In this document: piece by piece, positions 23,895 to 34,469 of the stretch | Layout: each line of letters begins with the position of its first letter | Position numbering within the stretch: position 1 is the first letter of the stretch | Assembly: GCA_013054445.1 (NCBI GenBank) | Contig: JAAMPI010000136.1 | Coordinates: forward strand, 1 to 61,187 | Direction: 5' to 3' | From: Cudoniella acicularis | Lineage: Eukaryota > Ascomycota > Leotiomycetes > Helotiales > Helotiaceae | DNA: 61,187 bases | Notes under the pieces: generated by a model | The model's database searches: none | What the model saw: only the letters and a program-made list of their open reading frames with translations | Told to the model about the DNA's origin: nothing | Translations under genes and position numbers: made by a program

Positions 23895-24918
23895 TTGTAG
23901 CAAAATATGTATAACACAGTTTTGGGTTAGTCGGCGAGTTTGTCTTTTACTAGATGGTTAACGTGTACATGAGCATCGGATGAAAAAGGCGTTGAGATGA
24001 AAGGCATTGTCGGAGTTACAACGGAAGGCGAGCGAGCGGATCGCTATTGTACACCAAGGTTTAGTTTTAGAAAGTATGAAAGAAAGAATAAATGAGGAGA
24101 AATCTCCACGATTTCAACTCTTAAGGATATCTTGCAAATCTTCATCTTCATTGTTGATGCCTCATCAAAACCCTCGGACATATTCGGGATTTCTTGTCAA
24201 GGATTATCCTTGGCTGACTCGAGAATTCGAGCATTTGGTCGGAGACTGACAAATCAGATCACCACAAGAATTTCTACGTTGGGGATGATTGGGCAGATGA
24301 TGCTGCAGCCTTGAATTATTCAGCGGCACTTGGTGCTGACAGCGACAGCGACAGCGCACAAGGCTACCGCGTCTAAACCATGCCATTTTCGAGGATGGCA
24401 TTAATTGGCGACCGCCATGAATAAAAAACATTCCCAATCCTTCACACCTTCTCTCCTCGAGTACATTCCTCCCTCAAGCTCGCGAGGATATATTCGACTT
24501 TGGACGATCGATCGGACGATACCTATATCGCATTTGGAGAAAGCCGGGATCCGCGCCGGAGAAAGCTCCGGTCAACCATTTTCCCCTCAGCCTTCCGAAC
24601 CATCCGGAAATTCGGGGTTAAGACAACACAACAGCGGATATCCACGGCGATAATTTTGTTGAGGTTTCTAAACTGAGCATTTTGGACATGATATATTGCA
24701 GTCGGGTGTGATTCTTGTTCTACCTTGTGGTTGGGAAGTCAGACCCGACGTTTTCGAAAGTTACAACGGACGACTGGAGCGGGGTTTCCCCAAGTGATAC
24801 AAGAGGACGATTTCGAAGGCACACCTTAATTGGTTTATCCTCAATTTATGACGACACCCCAAAAAAAAATCTTGAAATATACCTATGAGGCGCGCAGATT
24901 GCCAGTTCTAAAACAAAA
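23895..24918. other. Gap between SWR1 and the wax-synthase-like gene
   Basis: 1.0 kb with no supported gene. It contains a short GACAGC microsatellite near 24340 and, at 24556-24571, a CCGGAG-AAAG-CTCCGG hairpin that also reads as CGG-N8-CCG, a form some Zn2Cys6 regulators bind. The start of the downstream gene lies 348 bp further on. Confidence 0.45.
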
Positions 24919-26137
24919 ATGAACGTTTCCTATTCTCCCGTCGCCATGCGCGTCCTTCCACCGAGCTCCAACCAACTCTACCATGAGTTTACCAGAGCCA
25001 GCGCATTCCTCCTGATCCCGATCGAACTTTTTTACTTCTCCATATACTTCCACACAAAAGGGCTCTATAAGGTATACAAGACATTGACTTTGCTGTCCTT
25101 GGTTTCGTTCTGGATCTCGCCGTACACGGCGCCGATAGCATGCGGTAATGCAACCTTCTCCACCTCCCTGCTCCTCGCTCTTCTCTCCTCTTCGGGAAAA
25201 AAATAGTGCTAATTCGTTTTCAAGGCCTTGCTCGCTGTTTGCAGAACTTTGCTAGTATGTTGAAGTAGATGTGATACGCACGAGAACATACTGACAATGT
25301 GAAGTTGCTGTTGGCACAATGAAGATTTTAGACCTTTGGGTTCGCCGCCACGAGCTGCCGACTTATACTGCAGGAAGACCGCCCCCAGAATGGAAATATC
25401 CTTTACTCCTCTTGATAGAACTACGATACGAATCTTTCACACCCAACTACGTTCGTGTATCAAGGAGCCACGAAAATTTCAACGAACCAATGCAATTGGG
25501 CATCCATATTGCGGCATTTATGTTTTTGCAGGCGCTACCACAGAATTATCCAACTATTTTGGCCTTCGAAGTCTGGCTGGCGATATATATTATCTGGACG
25601 AGTATGCAGATGGTGCTTCGCTACAAAAGTAGCCCGGCTCTCTTCGGTCCGCTTTATCTGACGGATAGTTTGACCGGATTTTGGTAGATTTCCACCATTC
25701 GCAAAGAGCTCCGTTTGAGTACGTGCTGACAATGTGATTCAAGGTCCGAAACATGGCATAACGCCTTCGCAGCTCCATGCACGTCTTTGGCCTATGGCCC
25801 GTTGAGGTATGGCCTGCCCAGATATGGTGCTCCGGTAGTTTTAGCCCGTGCAGCGGGAGTCATTGGTGCTTTCAGTCTGATGGCACTGTTCCACATGTAT
25901 GCTTTAAGTCCTATTCTCGATGAAAAGGCACTCATCCGTATTGGAGCATTCTTTCTTCTTAATGGAATTGCCACGGTGTCCGAGGCTATGGTCTGGGGAA
26001 AGGAGAAATATGTAATGAAAACCGTGATAGCTTGGGTTTTCGAGACAGCTCTTGCAAGCTGGACAGCCAGTGGGATGAACATTCCGAATGGTCTCTCTAA
26101 AATTCCATGGGCAGAAGTTTGTAGCCCACGTTACTAG
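24919..26137 (+). CDS. Wax-synthase-like membrane acyltransferase (MBOAT-type)
   Basis: Predicted 342 residues. Exons: 24919-25144, 25225-25254 (30 bp), 25305-25683, 25744-26137; introns are 80, 50 and 60 bp. The tiny second exon is needed to read ACG/LARCLQNFA/IAVGTMKILDLWVRRHELPTY in one frame. The protein has several hydrophobic helices and the motif FWSETWHNAF followed by PLRYGLPRYG and an 'AFSLMALFHMY' helix, as in the fungal wax-synthase/acetyltransferase family whose members acylate alcohols, including terpenoids, in the endoplasmic reticulum membrane. The His of FHMY and of WHNAF are plausible catalytic-region residues. The substrate is unknown. No terpene synthase, P450 or polyketide synthase is adjacent, so a biosynthetic cluster is not supported. 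It converges on the F-box-like gene. Confidence 0.88.
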
Positions 26138-26366
26138 AAGTAGTAGCCTCAATAATGGGAACTTTATGATCAGATGCCAGACTTGGAAATTCAAGAGCGT
26201 TTTTGACTTCGGGTTTCGGGTTCCAGAGACGTACCCCAAAATCGATTCTTCGTGTTCGGGGGACGACAAAAGCGAATAGTAAAGAGCCAGAATCTGAACT
26301 CGTAGATTGTTGCAATGTTATGGCGTGAAATGCGGAACCCCAGCAATTGATATTGGTTTTGGTAAT

Positions 26367-27049
26367 TTAAGAGGAGTCGTCGTCATCATCGCGAAGAGCA
26401 GCAATGTTATACCCATACATGTGAGGTGGTTGCAGCATAGGTGCGAGATTGGGACCCTGAACTTCCACATGTTGGCCCAGGCTTCCTGTCCATGGTAATG
26501 CGCTCACAGGGACAGGCCGTCTTGGTGGCAAAGGATGCATCCAGTCCTGGCTGTGATAACCTTCCTCGTGTTCGTAACAGCTATCGCACCGTCCATGCGG
26601 TGACTGGATACCAGATGGATTTTCGAGAGATTTGCTATTTCTGCAGAATTTATGGCAACCGCCGCAATATTTCAAATCCATTGGTTTCCAGTCCTTTAGA
26701 TGTTTGTAGAGATAGTAGATAGTTGTAAACCCTTGGGTTGGAATAGGACAGTCGTAAGTGAAGGAGTTAAGCGGAATAGGTTTATAGATTGAAGAATATA
26801 TTGCATAGAAGCGTCTGGCAACCAGGCCTAGGCATGTTGCATGGACAGGGTCCACTTCAACAAATTAATACTATGCTCTATTGAAAAGGAGGGAAGAGGA
26901 GAGGAGCCCAGAGGATCAAACTTCCTCCCGTCCACTTCGAGAAGAGGGGTTATGGAAAACGGCAAAGAAATGGAAATATTACAATACTGGAAGATCTGAA
27001 TGTGAAGTTCAGTTGAGAGGCTGAGAAGACTTGCACGGGGGTCATCCAT
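26367..27049 (-). CDS. Small F-box-like protein with Cys-rich C-terminal half
   Basis: Predicted 184 residues from exons 27049-26983 and 26854-26367 with a 128-bp GT-AG intron. Joining them gives LLSLSTELHIQIFQYLDPVHATCLGLVARRFYAIYSSIY (shown in parts: LLSLSTELHIQIFQYLDPVH, then ATCLGLVARRFYAIY), which has the Leu-Ser/Pro-x-Glu-Leu start and Leu-Asp-Pro turn of a fungal F-box. The rest contains KYCGGCHKFC and later CDSCYEHEEGYH, Cys pairs that could bind zinc, then a Pro-rich segment and an Asp run before the stop. An F-box would link a target to the SCF ubiquitin ligase through Skp1; the target is unknown. Its start is 258 bp from that of TRS130 on the other strand, so the two probably share a promoter. 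Confidence 0.78.
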
Positions 27050-27307
27050 GATGATTTTAGGTACATTTACAAAACAAAGGACACAAGGTGAGGAGTAGGA
27101 GAGAAGAGCGCAAGCACTGTAGCGCATTCCGAGGTCCGTACCCCTTGACACCGCCTTTTCTCGATTAAGCGACACAATCGGCAATATTGTTGAAGTAACA
27201 GTTGCGATCCAACACAAAACAGCAGGTTACTCTTGCGAGAATGTTCCATTCATGCCCTTTTAACGCTTTACGAACGGTGATGTGAAGTTCGCAAACTTTC
27301 AAAAGCA

Positions 27308-30300
27308 ATGGAGCAGCCATCTTCAAGCTCCAAGGTCACAGGCAAGAGCTTCTATCCCGAACGAAGGCAGTTCTTCTAGCTCACTGCTTCTCCCAGTTGA
27401 ATACTTTGATCCGTTTGGAGTCTATCCGCTGCTGTCTCCTGGGTTACTACCCCGACTACCTCTGCGGACCCTTCATTGGGAGTCCCATGCCGGGCCTTTA
27501 CGCTCGATTTCCTCCTTACATGTCGGCCTCGTCCCATCCGCTCAAGAATTGCGCCCTCCCTCTTCTCTTGATACACCAGGTAGCAACTTGAACCTCTCGC
27601 GCGTGAAAAGTGAGGACTCTGCGGCGAGCGGCGATGATGGATTCCGAACACAAGTGCTAGGGCAAGCAACGGCAGAGAGACCCGAATCTCAAGCAGAGGC
27701 AACTCCGAAACTAATAGCGAAAGAGCGGCGGCATCAAATACCAGGCCTTCGGCAAACACCATATTTGAAGGTTTTCTTATTACGGTGCGATGATAACGAG
27801 ACGTACAAAATTCAGGCCCGGAAACAAGTCAGGGAGTGGATTAAGGAGCACACACCACCTGCACAGAGCACGACTAAACAGAATACACAAGAAAATCATG
27901 ATGCCTACGAATGGCTTATAGTCCATGTCGTTGTGCCAAACACTGCTGCAGCAACTCAGCCAAGAACGGGTGGAAAGAACTCCGATGGGGTATCCGCTTC
28001 GGTTACTGAGAAGACAACCACGCGTTGGAGAGGCGGTGGATCGACTACTATACTAGAAAAGCTACGAGCAGACTTCAACGGATCCTCAAAGTCTGCCATT
28101 GACCGGGTCGCTCAGATCCGAATTGGAGTTAACGATGTGCCTTATGAGATGTTGCCCCGAGTGGTCCCTGCAATTCCGGGCTCCTACATGGAATCCCCAC
28201 AGGAAAATGAGGCTGCTTGGCTAGATCTTATTTCAAAGTTCAAATTGTTGATTTTGGCATCATTCGACATGCGAGTTAGTCAATATGAGGAGGATATTCG
28301 TGAGAAAGATGCCCAGAGAACCCTCCCTGGGTGGAATTTTTGCACCTTCTTCGTCCTCAAGGAAGGCTTGGCTAGGGGATTTGAGAGCGTTGGACTTGTT
28401 GAAGATGCTTTAGTGGGATATGATGAACTAGCTGTGGGGCTAGATGCCATTATTAGAGAGCAAAGTACAACCAGTCCTGGCCCACAACATGGTGGCTCAT
28501 TTTTACCTTTCACTGAGGATCTCAAGCAGCAAGCAGAACAAGCAAGAACAGCCATACTTAAAGATATGGGCCAAGATTCCGATGGTGTTGACAACGAAGA
28601 AGCAATTGACCTACAATCAAGCCCTAGCCCTGCTGAGCTCGAAGTCGATGAAATACCTCTAGATGCTGCTAAGAAACGCTATCGAGAACTCATTCTTTCA
28701 AACGATATTTCAATCTTTGACTTCCGATGCTATATCTTTTCCCGCCAATTATCACTCCTCCTCCGCCTCGCAAACGCTTGGTCTTCCCAAGAAGAATTGC
28801 TTGCAAAGCTAAAGGAGCAGCGTGAGTCAAGTCTACAAGGGGTTGCAGCCCGTATCCTTCCATCATCTTCGGATGATGTGGAGAACCTTGCGGTCTTGGC
28901 TGAGGTTTGTAGAAGGACCTTGGATTTCGTTATCTCTATCGCAGGCATCTTGCGGGATGATATCTGGGCTTCACAATCTCAAACGAATCATACCAAAAGT
29001 GCAGAGAACGGCGAAGAGAACGTTGCGCCAAAGCAAGATTCTGTAATGGCCCAAGTAGTGGATAATCTTACTTCCTCCTTCACTTTTTCTATAGCTCAGC
29101 AGATCCTCGCTCAGACTTCTACAAAGGCCCTACCGATTCCCCCTTCAACGCTGGCTCCTCCCAGCGCTAAAATCGGTCTTGATGGACAAGAACCAAAGGC
29201 AGCCATTCCTGAGCCAAAGACGATGATGCATCCTGCTCGTAGTAGTTCTCTTGCCATTCGATCGTCCTCTCGGGAGCCATCCACCTCTGGAGGTTTCCCC
29301 GGCGGCAGGAGGGCAAGCGTGCCAGAACATGGTGCAGCGACTTCGCCGTTTCTGAAAGCTGGGCTCGAAAAGCTTGCGGCTCACAGAGCGGAGCTTTATC
29401 TCCTCTCACGAAATGTACTTGAATCAGTGGGCAAAGAGCATGGATGGAGTGCTGGTTGGCAAGAGACATCAGGTCTCCACGATAAGGTTGACGACATGGA
29501 AGAAGTGGACCTCACGGGTGACTCTTCAGCGGCGCAAAAGCAGAGGATCGCCTCTGTGCAATTAGATCCATCATTGCATGGTCTTCACAACAAGCTTCTC
29601 CTAACTGCAGCTGATAATAAAGATGACTTCTATCGCCTCTACGAAACGCTGACGGACAAAGCACTTCGACATTATACTGTTGCAAATCATACGCAATCTG
29701 TGCTCGCAAGTATGGCTGACCTAGCCATTCTGAAGTACCATCTGAAAGATTACGCAGCTGCAGCTTCATACTTCTATCGCATGACGCCATCATATGGTGG
29801 AGGCGGATGGGCCCAGGTGGAACTTTCCATGTTGGTGATGTATGCAAAATGCCTTGAAGAGCTTCAGCGGAAGGAGGAGTATGTTCGGGTAGTCTTGAAG
29901 CTCTTATCAAAGGCTGCAGCTGAGGAAAAGGAAAGACAACTGCAGAAATCTACCCTTGGGGCGGGCTACCCAAGAGGTCTTGGAGGCGAGGTTTCCATAT
30001 CCACCAAATCTTATCTTCATGACTTGTTGAAGATAACGCAAGAGTTGCAGCACGAGATTCAGGTCCCTTTACAAAACTTCTTCGGTCGTATTGAGGTGGA
30101 TGGTACGCCGCGATATCATCCCGAGAAGGACAGTTTTGCCCTGCAACTACAATTGCGGTATCTTCTGTCAGACGATTTAACAGTTGAAAAGGCTAAGGTC
30201 AAGATAACTGCAATTTCTGGAGAGACGAATCGAGAGATCTGGCTCGAGACTGTTGGTCCATCAGTGTTCAAGAATGGCCGTGGAACTTTAATGGTACAGA

Positions 30301-32124
30301 CAAATGTAAGGTATTTGCCCTTTTGTTTCATGCATTCTCTCATTCTTCTAGGTCACTGTTCCAGGTACATACACCGTCAGTCATGTCAGCCTCTTCTCCA
30401 GCAACATTATTCTTCAATACGAACACGGGAGCGTAAGTTTAAGCGACGGCAAAGACGACAATTTCTTCAAGTGCACAAAACTTCTCGTGTATCATCGCGC
30501 AGAAGCCTTCGACGTAAGGCTATTTGCATCTAAATACATGCATCTAGACCGCAATCGTTTTTTGGAACTTGAATTCTCATCTGGTTGGAACGATGTTATC
30601 AGTGGAGAGCTTCATATCCGAGCCGCGACAGCAGGACTTAGGCTTCAGACCAGTGAAGTCAGTGTTGTCAATAGCACCCTTGAGCTCTCTAAGAAGGCAG
30701 AAGCTGGCGTTGTTCGGTTTGGCGCACTTGCATCGGAGTCAACTGCCAAAATTCGCATGCCATTCAATCTTGAACATGAAACAAATGATGTCTCTCTGAA
30801 GTTGGAGTTATCCTATACGACTGAGAAGGGGACTTTTTTCTTCGCTACCACACCGACAATTTCTATCATGCTTCCATTAGGCGTCAATGTCCAGGACGTT
30901 TTTAAGCACCAAGCTTTGTTCTCCAAATTTACAATCTCATCGTCGTCTCCAAATCCTTTACGGCTTTTAAAAACGAAATTGGAGGGCTCCGATGCCTTCC
31001 ATGCACAATGTGGCTTGTCACTCAACCACCCCGTTATAATATTTCCGCGCCAGCCAGCGACAATGCTCTACAAAATCGTCAAAAAGTCAACTGCACCTCC
31101 CGTATCACACTCTAACTCCAAGAAAGACATGAAAACCTCATTATCACTAGTTTTGCACTATATCTGCCTCGAAGAGGAAATCGACAAAGCGGTCACTCAA
31201 AACCTTCAACAAGCCCTCAATGATACAAGGTTACAGCCCTATGCCCGTCTTATCAGGCCCACGGTCCTCGCCGAGCTTCGAGCGCGTCTGTCGCCGTATG
31301 ATCTAGAACGGATTGCGGTGCTGGGTGAAATATCAATCTCGCATCTTTCTTCAGTCAGATGGCGGGAGCACTTCCATGGACTTGGGAATATCATAGAAGA
31401 GAACCAAGACATTGCCACGCTACTTTCAGATGGACTCCAGGCATGGCAACAACGGACCTCAACCATTCCCTTATTGCCAATACCACTGGACGAAGAAACA
31501 ATCGCTAACAGTCGCTCCATCATCATTCCAGTTGATGTCCCCTCTGTCACCGTCGTTCACACTGCTGATCTCAAACTACTCAATGCTCCGCCTCTACTTT
31601 CGAATACTCCCGTATCTCCTGCAAACCAGCCAATCTCCGCCTCACTCAAAATTAAATGGACTCGAATATGGGACTCGGACCTCCCTGAAGACTTCACACA
31701 AGCAGACGATATCGAGTTCTACTATGAGATTTCTGGCGCCGCTGACACATGGCTTATTGGTGGAAAACGGAAAGGTCACTTCAAAGTCTCAAGTTCGCCT
31801 GGGTCTCCTTCTAAGCTCTCTTTTCCTGTCGTCCTAATTCCGTTGCGAGAGGGATTCCTGCCATTCCCGATGGTAGACATTAAACCTGCACCTATTACAA
31901 AAATCATCAGACCAGGCTTGGAGGGTAGCGAGGAAGAAATTCCGCGGAAGCAGGCGAGCATTACTTGCGAGACAGACTATAAGAATATCGGCGAGAGTAT
32001 TCGGGTCATTAGTGATGCGTGGAAGACAACAGTCAGCTTAGATAGTAGTGGTCCGCAAGGCGGCGCTATGCTACTCGAGAATGAGTGGAGGGGACCAAGG
32101 AATGTTGGAGCAGCTGAAACTTGA
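27308..32124 (+). CDS. TRS130: TRAPP II complex subunit TRS130 (TRAPPC10 type)
   Basis: Predicted 1,571 residues. Exons: 27308-27341, 27397-30305, 30352-32124. The first intron has a GC donor (GCAAGA) and a CTCAC branch region; it joins MEQPSSSSKVT to VEYFDPFGVYPLL, the conserved N-terminus. RQTPYLKVFLLRCDDNETYK and REWIKEHT follow. The middle is helical with a Ser/Pro-rich insert, and the C-terminal third is beta-rich (LVYHRAEAFDVRLFASKY, then the Trs130 C-terminal domain). Trs130 is a specific subunit of TRAPP II, which activates the Rab GTPase Ypt31/32 (Rab11) at the late Golgi. The second intron (46 bp, GT-AG) preserves phase at QTN/VTVPGTYTVSHVSLF. The upstream open frame that overlaps the first intron is an artefact of reading through it. 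Confidence 0.92.
27342..27396 (+). other. Non-canonical GC-AG intron in TRS130
   Basis: 55 bp, starting GCAAGA and ending CTCCCAG. It is inferred from the need to join ATG GAG CAG… in one frame to GTT GAA TAC TTT (VEYF) in another. Confidence 0.75.
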
Positions 32125-33197
32125 AAGGTCTAACATGAAGGTTTTGATGAAATCAAAGACTCTAAAAAAGGCGTCGTGTCAGGGCGGTAGCCTCTGGGAT
32201 GCAAGATTTCAGAGCGAGTGGTTTGAGGAACGTAGGCCATGTAGATACGGTGAGGCTATTGGTCTTAATTAATTACAGAGCAAGAAAATACCCAATGAAG
32301 CATCTTTCTAGAAAACATGTGCCTGGCGCCGAGTGCGTACTTTAAAGTCAGCCAATTTCAACACCCTAAAAGGTTCCATGAGGAAGTCTCAAAGGTGGCT
32401 AGTTAACCGAAAGAATTCCAATGACGAGGAAGCAAGCCACTTCAGTTCTTAATTGTCAGGATACAACCGAACGGTCCGAACCTCATTTCATCTCAAGAAC
32501 AATGCAGTAATTACCCTTCAAGCTTCCAGAAGCACAATTAAATCAAAGTCAATGTCATCGCGTGCTGCATTACAGCCTTCGATCTCGCTACCAGAACTGA
32601 CCAACATCACGTGTGGCAACCTAGCCTCTTTCCCCGAATTTTCGGCCGATCGTAAATAAAGTCTGTCACTACTTCGTACCAAACCTTCGCGTGCCTCTCA
32701 CCCCTTGTTGAGTAAGTACGGTGCGAGCGTTGCTTACGGTACGGAGTACACTGGTCCCAAAAAATTCGGGGAACAAAACCACGATTCAACGAATAGGAAA
32801 GGAACTGTCGTAAAAGTTGGCCAAGAGCCCAAAACTTCTGGCACGTGTTTTTCTGCTTCCATCCTCTTAGTCTGAGTTATAGATGCAATAAGTCGAGAAT
32901 ATGAATAAAGAAGTTAAGGAAACCGCAGCGGCGGAAAACAAATTCATGTATGCAAGGGTGTCACTGGCAATCGTCATAAGCAACTTCGTGATGACCGAGA
33001 TCGCGGCGGCTTTGAAAAATACTCAAGGTTGGGGTTTTGTTGTTGGCCGCCGTGAGACACTTTGCAAAGTCTCCGAGGCGGGCGAATGCTGAACCGCAAT
33101 TGCGTATATTTGAATCATCGTGCCCAACTTTGGGATTTTTCTTCTCCTCATAACATTTAATTGCTCTTGTTTGATACCCTCAAGTTTAATAAACGCT
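32125..33197. other. Gap between TRS130 and the quinone-reductase-like gene
   Basis: 1.07 kb without a supported gene. It contains a GTACGGAGTAC element at 32739-32749 preceded by TTACG. A 63-codon frame at 32901-33092 has no recognisable features. The promoter of the downstream gene should lie here. Confidence 0.45.
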
Positions 33198-34469
33198 ATG
33201 GCTTCCCAGAAACTCCCACGTACGATGCGCGCGCTTGCGATTTCGAAGTATTGCAAACCTTCGGAGTATCAGATGTCGACTTTGCCTTTGCCCGAGATTG
33301 CACGACCAGATGAGTTGCTCATTAAAGTCAAGGCTGCGGCAGTAAATCCGGTTGATGTGAAGATGGCCTCGGGGTATGTTGTTCTTGAATGACTTGACTG
33401 TATTTTGAGTAATGCTGACATGTTAACAGTATGACAAAAATTCTTGGCGTAGCTTCGTATGTATATCGAATGAAACGGTAATAGAATCCACGCTAATGGT
33501 GGAATTTTCCAGATTTCCGTACAAAATTGGATATGATCTTTCGGGAGTTGTTGTGGCTGTTGGCGATTCAGTCAAAAGTCTGAAGCCTGGGGATGAAGTG
33601 TTCACTCGCTTGGATGAGGAACAGTAAGTAGTTCAAAAAATCACCCAGGCGATATACCTTCGGATTTTCCGTAATGAGCGGTGCTGACTCTGGTTTCTTA
33701 TAGTCGGGGTTCCATTGCCGAATATGCCGTCTCCTTATCTTCACTGACGGCAAAGAAGCCGGTATCTTTGAGCTTTATTGAAGCAGCCAGTCTTCCCCTT
33801 GTAGCTGGGACGGCAATCGAGGTTTTCGACATCGCGGAGAAGCATTTCGGTGGTAGCTTGAAAGGCAAGACAGTGTATGTGCCGGCGGGGTTGAGCGGCA
33901 CAGGCAGTATGGGAATCCAGCTGGCCAAGAATGTTTACGGAGCTGGCAAAATCATCACCACACTCTCAACCTCAAAGATTCCAAAGGTCGAGCAATACCT
34001 GGGACACGCCGTACCTGACCAAATCATTGATTATACGAAGCAGAAGTCCGTGGTTGGTGTTGGAAAGGGTGTGGTGGATTTCATGTTCGACACCATGAAT
34101 CAGACTATGTCTGATCTCCCTGTTGTGAAGAAAGGAGGAGTTATTGTGTCCATCACCACTTTTCCGAGTGGCCATCAGGTGAAAGAGATGGCTCCAGGCG
34201 CTCCAGGGTGGCTCGTTATCGCGATGAATTTCATCGACTGGCTATTTCGGTATTGGACTGGCCGCAAAGGTGTGGGCTACAGCTTTATGCAGAAGAGGGG
34301 AAACGCAAAGATTTTGGAAAGAATATCGCAATATGTGGTAGAAGGCAAGCTGAAGCCCATTGTTGGAAGACAAGCGAAATTCTCCGATGTTGAGCAAGTA
34401 AAGGAAGGCTGCCAGCAGATTTTTGACGCAAAAGGGGGAATTGGAAAGTTCGTGGTGGAGATCGACTAA
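33198..34469 (+). CDS. NADPH:quinone oxidoreductase-like, zinc-free MDR dehydrogenase
   Basis: Predicted 359 residues. Exons: 33198-33373, 33430-33456 (27 bp), 33513-33623, 33704-34469; introns are 56, 56 and 80 bp. It belongs to the medium-chain dehydrogenase/reductase superfamily: an N-terminal GroES-like half (RPDELLIKVKAAAVNPVDVK, GYDLSGVVVAVGDSV, GDEVF) and a Rossmann half whose nucleotide loop reads PAGLSGTGSMGIQLAK. The Cys/His zinc ligands of alcohol dehydrogenases are missing, as in quinone reductases and zeta-crystallins. It probably reduces quinones or enone-type substrates with NADPH in the cytosol; the exact substrate is unknown. A hydrophobic FIDWLFRYW stretch late in the protein is unusual for the family but may be a loop. 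It stands alone. Confidence 0.9.

Noticed and set aside
24919..27049. Wax-synthase-like and F-box-like genes as part of a secondary metabolite cluster
   Set aside because: No synthase, P450, transporter or pathway regulator lies nearby; the neighbours are SWR1 and TRS130.
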